Of a DNA stretch of 64,000 nt, positions 55,813 through 64,000 are shown in pieces. A program made the position numbers and the translations under genes. Each line of letters starts with the position of its first letter. Positions within the stretch are counted from its first letter, which is position 1. This DNA is from Asterias rubens (taxonomy: Eukaryota; Echinodermata; Asteroidea; Forcipulatida; Asteriidae). Location: assembly GCF_902459465.1 (NCBI RefSeq), contig NC_047069.1:1488001-1552000 (forward strand), in the 5' to 3' direction. The notes beneath the pieces are model-generated. The model had not been told where the DNA came from, ran no database searches, and worked only from the letters and a program-made list of their open reading frames with translations.

Positions 55813-56150
55813 AAGGCACCGAACACATTTGGTTATTGTCAAAGACTAGTATTCTCACTTGGTGTATCCAAGCATAAGCATAAAAATAACAAACCTGTGC
55901 CAATTTGGACTCAATTGGTTACCGAAGTTGAAAAATATAAATGAAAGAAAAAACACCCTTGTTGCACAAATTTGTGTGCTTTCAGAACCTAACAAAAGGG
56001 GGGGGAGAGAGCTGCAGGCTTGAAGTGCTTTAATATTTTTTGAGTACGAAATTACCTCTTAAAAACTACGTTACTTCAGAGGGAGCCGTTTCTCTCAGTG
56101 TTTTATACTACCAACAGCTCCCCATTACTCGTTACCAAGTAAGATTTTTC
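55813..56150 (+). mobile_element. MITE family 1 copy, right tip replaced by tandem array
   Basis: Starts TTAAAGGCACCGAACACATT and runs to CCAAGTAAGATTTTTC, then switches directly into the 121-bp array. Confidence 0.85.
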
Positions 56151-56615
56151 TAATTGGTGGTCTTCATGGGCATCCGTAGCTCATTGCCTAGACTCAACTT
56201 TTAACCATAATAAGTGGCCCTTCGTGCTGCTCATTGACATTTCACATTCGGCAATATGAAGGGAGCCAACTAATTGGTGGTCTTCATGGGCATCCGTAGC
56301 TCATTGACTAGACTCAATCTTGCAATCTTATAAGTGACCCACTCGTGGTGCTCATTGACATTTCACATTCGGCAATATGAAGGGAGCCAACTAATTGGTG
56401 GTCTTCATGGGCATCCGTAGCTCATTGACTAGATTCAATCTTGCAATCTTATAAGTGACCCACTCGTGGTGCTCATTGACATTTCACATTCGGCAATATG
56501 AAGGGAGCCAACTAATTGGTGGTCTTCATGGGCATCCGTAGCTCATTGACTAGATTCAATCTTGCAATCTTATAAGTGACCCACTAGTGCTGCTCATTGA
56601 CATTTCACATTCGGC
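56151..56615 (+). repeat. ~121-bp tandem array, 4 copies, upstream of third GPCR
   Basis: Units start at 56151, 56271, 56392 and 56513 with TAATTGGTGGTCTTCATGGG. Copies 2-4 are nearly identical, the first is more diverged and the last is cut at CACATTCGG. The array begins exactly where a MITE copy (from 55813) loses its right end. Confidence 0.9.
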
Positions 56616-56735
56616 TTCGGGAGTTATTGTATGAAATATTTCAGCGTTGAATTCAATGCGATCTGAAGCTGTTGTAAGAAGGAACCACATAGTAGTAAAC
56701 TTGCGGGTACAACCACGTGTAAAATCTCTTTCGGT

Positions 56736-57035
56736 AGGAGTGTTGGCTCTGAGAATAGCCAATTTTGGTCTCGACGTTTCAATTAGTATACTCTGCTCGT
56801 CTTCAGGAGAATGCTGAAGGTGTTTGGTTAGCGCAAGGACTTCCATTCTGATAGTTAAAACAGTTACAAACTATTTTGATTCCAAGTTTCGAGAGGAGTG
56901 TTGGCTCGGAGAATAGCCAGTTTTGGTTTCGACGTTTCGAACTGTTTGCTCTGCTCGTCTTCACGAGAAAGCTGAGGTGCAAGGACTTCCATTTTGTCAG
57001 CTAAACAGTTACAAACTATTTTGTTTCCAAGTTTT
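56736..57035 (+). repeat. ~158-bp direct duplication just before third GPCR start
   Basis: Two copies begin AGGAGTGTTGGCT at 56736 and 56894, each with a CGACGTTTCRA block, a CTGCTCGTCTTCA block, and CAAGGACTTCCATT. The second copy supplies most of the false N-terminal extension of the receptor's open frame and ends about 20 bases before its ATG. The CGACGTTTCGA motif recurs in other repeats of the window (15790, 33355, 37775). Confidence 0.8.
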
Positions 57036-57057
57036 AAGAGCTAGTTCTTATCTGAAA

Positions 57058-58155
57058 ATGGAATCGAGCTATTCGTACACAAGCGGGTCTTTTTATGACT
57101 TTAGCAACTACTCGAATCTGCCGAGTGGGTTGCTGTACACCCATACCGATCATGTTATAATCTCTATCGTCAACCCTTGCATCCTAGCACTGGGTCTCAT
57201 CGGTAACATTGCCTTTCTGTTTGTCATGGCCAGTGTCCGTAGAATGTGGACGGTCACCAACATGTACCTCATCAACATGGCGGTGGCTGATATATTATTC
57301 CTGACCGTTGCGGTATCGGTGAAGCTTGCCAATTACATCGGGAGTCCGGTCATTATTGACCAGTCCACGGTCGGTCATGTTGGCTCCGTCACCACATCGT
57401 TGCTTCTGGATCTCAGCTACTTTGCGTCCCTGTTCCTCGTCACCCTGGTGTCGTTGGAGAAGTTCTACGCCGTGTGCCACCCTCTCCGGCACCGGTTGAT
57501 CGGCGGGATGAAACGCACCACGAAGCTCATCATCGGGGTATGGCTTCTAGCTTTAATGGTCGCCTTAGTCCTACTCCCGACACGGATGGAGAATCAAAAG
57601 TTCTTCGTGGAATGGCCTCAAGATCAGGAGTTCCAAAACTTCCCAGACATGATTGAAGTAGAGCAACCAATCGTGACATGGTATGTAGAGTTCCACAACA
57701 TCGTTCAGACCGTGCCGTTCTTCGTTGCCTTGACTCTGAACGTGGTGTTCTACGTGAAGATTATCATGCGCCTCAGCCAGAAGGTGAGTACCGTGTCAAC
57801 CGAGAGCAGCGCCCAGGAGCTCCGCCGACTCAAGATTCGCAACCAGGTCGCCTTGATGCTGATCGTGAACGGTGTTGCGTTCTTCGTTTGTCTCGCACCT
57901 TTCCAACTGCTCTCATTCATCCTGACTATCTCACAACGTAGTGGGGCATCTCTCTCGGCTGAACACTTCAACAACGCACAGTGGGTGGGTCGCATCCTTA
58001 CATACATCAATCCAGTGTTGAATCCCTTCATATACAACTTGACCAACCCAAGATACAGAGCTGCTTTCCACGAGGCGTTTACTTGCAAGGGGAAAAGACA
58101 CCAGTCAGAGGAATCCAAAACAACCAATGATAACACTGTTGGCTCGATGCTCTGA
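57058..58155 (+). CDS. Class A GPCR lacking both disulfide cysteines, 365 aa
   Basis: Single-exon seven-helix receptor, paralogue of the 52960 gene. The frame is open 45 codons further upstream to a TTG, but that part is repeat-derived; the first ATG, at 57058, gives MESSYSYTSG. Landmarks: glycosylation site N17; TM1 N50; TM2 D78; E134-K135-F136 for D-R-Y; TM4 W162; TM5 P220; TM6 CLAP (278-281); TM7 NPFIY (322-326), then TNPRYRAAF. Position 3.25 is S110 and the loop-2 site where its relatives have cysteine (C-x-x-W-P) is V184, so both ends of the conserved disulfide are gone. The frame is intact and membrane segments are clean, so it looks functional. Ligand unknown. Confidence 0.9.
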   Translation: MESSYSYTSGSFYDFSNYSNLPSGLLYTHTDHVIISIVNPCILALGLIGNIAFLFVMASVRRMWTVTNMYLINMAVADILFLTVAVSVKLANYIGSPVIIDQSTVGHVGSVTTSLLLDLSYFASLFLVTLVSLEKFYAVCHPLRHRLIGGMKRTTKLIIGVWLLALMVALVLLPTRMENQKFFVEWPQDQEFQNFPDMIEVEQPIVTWYVEFHNIVQTVPFFVALTLNVVFYVKIIMRLSQKVSTVSTESSAQELRRLKIRNQVALMLIVNGVAFFVCLAPFQLLSFILTISQRSGASLSAEHFNNAQWVGRILTYINPVLNPFIYNLTNPRYRAAFHEAFTCKGKRHQSEESKTTNDNTVGSML

Positions 58156-58334
58156 ATAGACCACGGTGCAGCCATCTTGAATTTCTCCCATTTATATCAA
58201 TGTTACCAAACCGAGGCTGGAAGAACGAAATAGTCTGGTTCCTATTTGCAAACTGATTATTAGCATTCATTATTGTTATTGGATACGAGGAACATGACCA
58301 AGATGGAGGCAGCATGATAAAGGTATATTCCTTA

Positions 58335-58665
58335 TGGGTTTGGGTACTTTTTGTTTTCGACACAAAACACCATGTCCACAGATTTACTTTAAGTGCGCTA
58401 ACACGGCTTGAAGATAAAAGTGTAGACGAAAACTTCCCCTTAAATAAAACATGCTGAGGTGCTGGAGTGGTTTTTTTTAGAAATGAGTAAAACAATGTCA
58501 CAAAAGTAATTGTCGTCTCTGGAGACGAAAATTATGTAAGCATGTACAACGTGATTGTTTACTATTTTTCTCAAAAAGTGATTGAAGTTAAAACTTCTAC
58601 AGGTAAACTATATTACATACATATTCATTCACAGTGAGTAGGGATTAGTGTCATGGCCAACAACT
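58335..58665. mobile_element. MITE family 2 variant after third GPCR
   Basis: GGGTTTGGGTACTTTTTGTT to ATTCACAGTGAGTAGGGATT. It contains AATAAA at 58443-58448, 290 bases after the receptor stop, which might be used as a poly(A) signal. Confidence 0.65.
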
Positions 58666-58826
58666 TGATCTATAAAAGGTATCAACATCCTTTAAGGTTA
58701 TTTTAAACGTACATGATCGTTCTAATCAGGAACGGTAGAACGGGCCTTTCATACAAAAATGTCTTGAAATCATGGTTGTGACAATTTATCCAGTTTACCA
58801 ACTGAAATATTTTGATACTTTGCAAT

Positions 58827-59125
58827 GCGGTGGCACTGGACAACTTTGATAGTTGTCAACGACCAGTGTTCTCACGTGGTGTATCGTTGGTCATCGAAGT
58901 TGCAAGAGAATAGTGAAAGAAGAAGACAAAAACTATAGTTGCACAATTGTGTGCTTTCAGATGCATAATAAAAGGCTTCAGACGTGAAGTATTTAAATAT
59001 TATATTGAGAATTAACCTCTTTCTCAATGTTTTATACTATCAACAGCTCCCCATTTCTCATCGAGTAAATTTTTATGCTAACAATTATTTTGAGTAATAA
59101 CAAATAGTATCAAGTGCCTTGAAAG
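58827..59125 (+). mobile_element. MITE family 1 copy, diverged
   Basis: GGTGGCACTGGACAACTTTG to GAGTAATAACAAATAGTATC / AAGTGCCTT; the GAGGGAGCC centre is deleted. Confidence 0.75.
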
Positions 59126-59759
59126 TTAATAGGCGTATATACAGGGTTGGTAAGAACACAAAATATTTGTGTTTCATTTCAGACTGAGAGCGTCTGATGA
59201 AGTTCATATTAGAACCACATTTTCTGTGAATAATTTCCCCCAGAAATGAAGTCATATTCGAGGAATCTGTATCACAAACCCGAACAGCTTATTTCGGCGG
59301 GTACCACTAAAATTAAGGACTTTGTTTGCATGCTGAAAATTGTGCATTGTTTTACACTATTTTTTCATGACTCATACAATGGATTGAGCCCAAACTGTCA
59401 CAGGTTTGTTATTTCATGTGTGGTTTTTCACACAAAACATAAACTCTGTCTGTGACCACTCACCCTGTATAGGACTATAAAATACCTTTAACAATGAGCG
59501 TAAGTGTATACACTTAAAAGGTTCAAGTACATTTCAGCCTATTGATTGAACAATTTCCATTGACAATAGTAGGTCAGTCAGTCCAACGTAACAAATTTAA
59601 TTATAGATACACACAGCAGGTGGACAAACAGAATTGGTACCAATTCGGATAGGTAATTAAAGTAGAAACATCTAAAACAAGTGTGTAAACAAAACACGTA
59701 AAATCAGTGCGATTCAAAAAAAGTGCTTTACCGCAATTAGAACAAAGGATTCTGAAATT

Positions 59760-60355
59760 GGCCCAATTTCATAGAGCTGCTTAGGCACAAAATTTTGCTT
59801 AAGCAATCAAATCCTTGCTTAGTAAAATCAGATTACCGGCCAAGACTCCACTCAATTGTTATGCTAAGTAAACAACAGCTAAATACCAGTCACAAGCAAT
59901 GTATATGGCATGAAATGTTGGCCAGTAACATGTGAAAAATAAGCGAGCTATTTTTGTGCTTAAAGGATTTGGGTACTTTTTCAAAATGTCCATAGATTTA
60001 CATTAAACTTACAGGGTTTGATAGTGGAAAGCTTCCCTTCAAATATTACTTACTGGGGTGCTGTAGTTTTTGAGAAATGAGTAAAACAATGTCATGAAAG
60101 TACGTTTGTAAATGCTTAAAATAATTTTCGTTTAATAAGACGAACATTATTTTCATGACATTGTTTTACTCATTTCCCCAAAACTATAACAGCACCTCAG
60201 CACGTAATATTTTCAGGGAAGCTTTCTACTCCATTAACTTCAAACTGTGTAAGTTGAGTGTAAATCTGTGGACATTGTGATTTTTTGTCCTATAAAAGTT
60301 ACATTAGACCCTTTAAGCAAATTGTTTGCTTATGCAGCTCTTTGAAAAATTGGCC
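59760..60355. mobile_element. GGCCCAATTTC element with a nested MITE
   Basis: Outer ends GGCCCAATTTCATAGAGCTG / CTTAGGCA and TTGCTTATGCAGCTCTTTGA / AAAATTGGCCC. It is split at a TTAA by a complete family 2 MITE (59964-60312). Confidence 0.85.
59964..60312. mobile_element. MITE family 2, full copy with TTAA duplication
   Basis: TTAA at 59960-59963 and 60313-60316. Long arms: CTTACAGGGTTTGATAGTGG, GAAATGAGTAAAACAATGTC and complement GACATTGTTTTACTCATTTC. A loop of AAAATAATTTTCGT/ACGAACATTATTTT lies at the centre. Confidence 0.88.
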
Positions 60356-60374
60356 CCTGGAGATAATCTAAAAC

Positions 60375-60845
60375 AGAATCTTTCGTTAACGAAGAGTTAA
60401 AACTAGTCTTATCTCAAGTTAGGACAAGTTAATCGTCATAACTTAGGACTAGCCTTAAGTTTGTATAGTATCTCCCATAGAACTATCTAAGCTACGATTA
60501 GACCAAGCTCTTTGTGAGATCGACATCTTGTTCTGGGTCCCATTAGGCCTGACCACTTCCCGAGCGGGCTGACCCGGAAAGTGGTTTAAAAAATTGATTT
60601 TTAACTCGATTGCTTCATCATATTTGACCCTTTTCTTGGTCACTTTGCGATATATTCCGCGTCATATACTGTGGGCCAGAAATCGGCGTGTAGCCGATTT
60701 AACGAAACGCTAGGATTAATCCTATCTCGAGTTAAGACGACTTACTCGTCTTAAGGATGGGTTCAATGCGTCCACGCCTTCGGAAACGGAACTGAACTCG
60801 TCCTAAGATTAGTCCTAAGATAGGAAGAGTTTGGTAGATCGACGG
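60375..60845. mobile_element. Two MITE family 4 copies
   Basis: Copies at about 60375-60530 (AGTTAAAACTAGTCTTATCT to GCTCTTTGTGAGATCGACA) and 60690-60845 (TAGGATTAATCCTATCTCGA to AGAGTTTGGTAGATCGACGG). Confidence 0.65.
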
Positions 60846-61394
60846 CAGGCCACATCACTGGACCCGGATCTTGGTCACTAGTGAACCAGAAGTTATTGGG
60901 GTGATCTAATAAAGATTTGGAAGCTAAATACCCCCCCCCCTCTTTTTTTGTACAATTATTTTTTTTGGCAGAGGGACTATTTTACGAATGATCTGTGAAA
61001 ACAATTGTGGTTTGTCATTATTGATAAAAACAAGTGTACCCAGATAAATCATGACTAAACATATGGGCTCCAACGTGAAAACAACCTACCGAAAATAAGT
61101 TAACTATTAATTGAATTTGTGGTGGATATTAAATGCATGTGTTTTCTTAACAACATGTTAATACCTAATCTGAGTCAGGTTATTGCCACTTTAAGTAGAA
61201 TCTTAAATTCTGTATTTAGCAATGTAAAATCGTAGTTTTGTAAAACGGAAGACAACGTGTAAATAGTTAAATCCTTCTAACCATCAAGTAGTTTAGATTT
61301 TTTGTAATAAAACTGCACGCACTGGTTGACTCTTAATCTGTCGACCATTACATGTAATTTATACTTCACAATCTAGTTCATGTTACATGATTAA

Positions 61395-61772
61395 AGACAC
61401 TGGACACTATTGGTAATTGTCAAAGACCGGTCTTCTCACTTGCTGTATCTCAACATATGCATAAAATAACAAACCTGTGAAAATTTGAGCTCGATTGGTT
61501 GTCGGAGTTGCGAGATAATAATGAAAGAAAAAACACCCTTGTCACACGAAGTTGTGTGCTTTCAAATGCTTGATTTAGAGACCTCAAATTCTAAACTTGA
61601 GGTCTCGAAATCGAATTCATGGAAAATTACTTCTTTCTCGAAAACTACTCCACTTCAGAGGGAGCCGTTTCTCACAATGTTTTATACTACCAACCTCTCT
61701 CCATTACTTGTTACCAAGTAAGGTTTTATGCTAATAGTTATTTTGAGTAATTACCAATAGTGTCCACTGCCT
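61395..61772 (+). mobile_element. MITE family 1, full-length copy
   Basis: TTAA at 61391-61394 and 61773-61776; TIRs AGACACTGGACACTATTGGT and ACCAATAGTGTCCACTGCCT. Closest in sequence to the 51634 copy. Confidence 0.9.
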
Positions 61773-61776
61773 TTAA

Positions 61777-64000
61777 GTAGAAATATTTATATATTGCAGT
61801 ACTTTAAATTAATGATAGTTCTTGTCATTTGGATGACAGTAAAGTGTTTTATGGCTAGCTATATTTTTTAATGGGCTGTACTTGGTGCATTAACTTTTTG
61901 TTATGTAAATAAGTTATTATATTTTTGCTAAAGACAAATGCGTTATTGGTAATTAAAGTAAATCTGTCTTTCAATTTGAAAACTATCTGATTATGAACTA
62001 GTCTATATCAGTGGTTTTGATAAAAAAAAATGCTTGAAAACCCAAGGATTACTAAACGCTTACTTCAGGAAACTGTAAAACAGTTACGTGCAAAAACAAC
62101 TTTTGCTAAAAAAATAATGTTGACATCAGAAAAAAAACACGGTTTGTCAAACGTGTACAGTTACTTTAAAGGCAGTGGACATTGAGTGATGTTCCTGTTT
62201 ACAGAAAACAAGGAAATATTTGCTTTATTTGGGTAGAATTATTGTCGTCTGTGCCTAGCGGGGCTTAAAATAATAAAACAAAAAAAATGCTGAAAAACAA
62301 CTGCACAACTCTGTGCCACCTCGCGGTTTTATTATTATTATTTTTTAAAGCGGTACTGTTTGTCCATGTAGAAGGAAGTGTTTAGAAGAAAAATAATTTG
62401 TACTTTCAAATGGAAATATTGACCCAGCTTTTTAAAATGTTATTTTAATAAAAAAAAAGAGATGGCACAACATCCGATATAATCCACACTCTTCGAGTTC
62501 GTTTACGATGTGGGCCAAAATCTGTACCGGGTCAAAAGTTGAGTTTCGTCTTAACTTTCTAATGGCAACTTGCACTTTGATCGAGTTAACTATAATTCAA
62601 GGGTTGTTTTTGCACCTTTTTGCCAACAACAGTATTTGTTGTGTGTAATGTCTATATTTTTTCCAGTCAATGGTGTCAAATGAGGTACAAATTGGGTCAT
62701 TGTAGTTACAAAAGTGGTAGAGCGTGCAAAATAAGCACTTCCGTTTCTGATCGATTTATAGATGCACATTTGAATAAAATTACTTGAAAATCGATTTTCT
62801 TGTTTGTAAGGACAACGATCGAAATGGAGTGAATTTCCTTCAGGAACGAGGAGGGGATGCGGGCGCTACTGGTGGTAACTCCCCCCCCCCCCACCCTCTT
62901 GAAATCAATCCTCGGAAAGTGTGAGTCTTCATCCGCGCGCCGCTTTTTGATCGTTCCCACTGAAGTTTCAGGGAAGGTACACGCATCCTCGATCCCAATA
63001 TGTTTGTGAGTCAGTCGCAAACGTGCTACCTACGGCCGTTGCATGAATGTATAATCGCACTGTGACTGTTGCATGAACGGCATGATGTGTGTTTTGGAGA
63101 TCAATGGCGCTTGTAATGGCGCTGGCATCATACACAATAGACACTGACTAACGACTTGTAATTAAGTCTGCGCAGAAGACAGCCATGACCTCGAAAATGG
63201 CACGATAAACAAGAAATTCTTAGTAGCTGGCCAAGGCGACAAACCTCTTGAAAAGCAACTGAATCAACAAATTAAAACTGTACTCAAGGGCTGGCACACG
63301 TTGGTAAAATACGCGGTTGAAAGAACACACTGACATCGTATTCAATTAACGAATCATAACATCAGCTCATTACAATGGTTGCCACATCAGCTTATCACCA
63401 TTACACATAACTTATTAATAATAATTTCGAAGTCATATAAATATAACACGTGTCTACCAGCAAGGTACTCAAGGCGCTTAGCACATACATATTTACAGAA
63501 TAGGTTATTGAAGTTAAGAATTCTGAGACCAAATTATGTGCAGCGGCTTTGGGTTTACAAGGTGCTACGGCGCATTTAGCAGCCGCAGTCAGGAACACCA
63601 GGGCGAACCCCTCCTCTAGCGATAAGTGTTATGGCCTATACTGGGTTCTTTTACGTGCGTTACACAACGCACGGGACCAACGGCTTTACGGTTTTTTCAG
63701 GCCCTCAAATTATTCTAGATTATTAGACAGATTTGAGAGCCCCAGAAAGAATTTCAAGCAGTGTTAATGTTGCCCAATATTGTGACCATGTGATTCCAAC
63801 GACATAGGACGACAAGGACCCTATACAAAATTGGTCCTATAGGCTTGCTGAGAGGTGATATAGGGACATTTTACAAGATTGATCTTGTATGTGCAAAACT
63901 CAATGTTTGAAAACAGTACAAATATTTTAGTTTGTTCCCCATAATTACAGGAACTTTATTGACATAATTAGTTCCAGAACACGTCTGGCAATTCCCCTAT
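61777..64000. other. Gene-free right end
   Basis: A solo MITE tip (TTTAAAGGCAGTGGACATTG at 62165), a C run at 62879-62890 and the SINE-like element are all I can name. 60846-61390 and 61777-63419 otherwise look unique and AT-rich. 63780-63895 has a small inverted motif (TACAAAATTGGTCCTATAGG, ACAAGATTGATCTTGTA). Confidence 0.4.
63420..63715 (-). mobile_element. SINE-like element with AAGCGCC/TACGTGC core
   Basis: Minus-strand features: ACCGTAAAGCCGTTGGTCCC, GTGTAACGCACGTAAAAGAA, and the tail ACACGTGTTATATTTATATG. These are blocks of a widespread marine-invertebrate tRNA-SINE 3' half. The tRNA head is not evident. Confidence 0.5.

Noticed and set aside
56923..57057. 45-codon N-terminal extension of the third GPCR from a TTG codon
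   Set aside because: Not an animal start codon, and the stretch is part of a duplicated repeat.

Overview
The window is nuclear DNA of an animal. It has spliced genes with GT/AG introns, long non-coding stretches, SINEs, a LINE tail, a Ty3/gypsy remnant and hundreds of bases per kilobase of short inverted-repeat elements (MITEs). The protein matches (animal mitochondrial CLPB with ankyrin repeats; intronless rhodopsin-type GPCRs in a cluster) and the style of repeats point to a marine deuterostome invertebrate, most likely an echinoderm such as a sea star. That assignment is inference from memory of these families, not a search.

Region 1-25,100 holds no gene that I can recognise. It is a patchwork of MITEs, a 265-bp palindrome (1731-1995), duplicated blocks, an 0.8-kb minisatellite (about 8290-9113), several ~170-230 bp tandem arrays, a degenerate tRNA-like element and much AT-rich unique-looking sequence.

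Region 25,112-41,868 (minus strand) is one complete gene, CLPB (SKD3), the mitochondrial intermembrane-space AAA+ disaggregase. I could place 13 coding exons with consistent splice sites and phases; together they give an uninterrupted 662-residue reading frame (646 from a better-placed second ATG): targeting sequence, hydrophobic segment, ankyrin repeats, one ClpB-type AAA+ module, C-terminal domain. Its introns carry a Ty3/gypsy pol remnant with an internal 41-bp tandem array, a LINE tail, several SINEs (one within a few bases of a 5' splice site), MITEs and tandem arrays.

Region 42,000-64,000 carries three intronless class A GPCR genes on the plus strand: 45203-46318, 52960-54063 and 57058-58155. 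The second and third are close duplicates; the first is a more distant relative. All have E-K-Y/F in place of D-R-Y and no CWxP tryptophan. The second and third lack the near-universal TM3 cysteine, and the third also lacks the partner cysteine in extracellular loop 2. Between them lie many MITE copies, a LINE 3' end with a CAA tail, and a 121-bp tandem array upstream of the third receptor.

The CLPB gene and the receptors have no evident functional link. The main novelty candidates are the disulfide-less receptor pair, the repeat/splice-site contacts in CLPB, and the MITE families with TTAA ends (including a copy whose two termini have diverged together).
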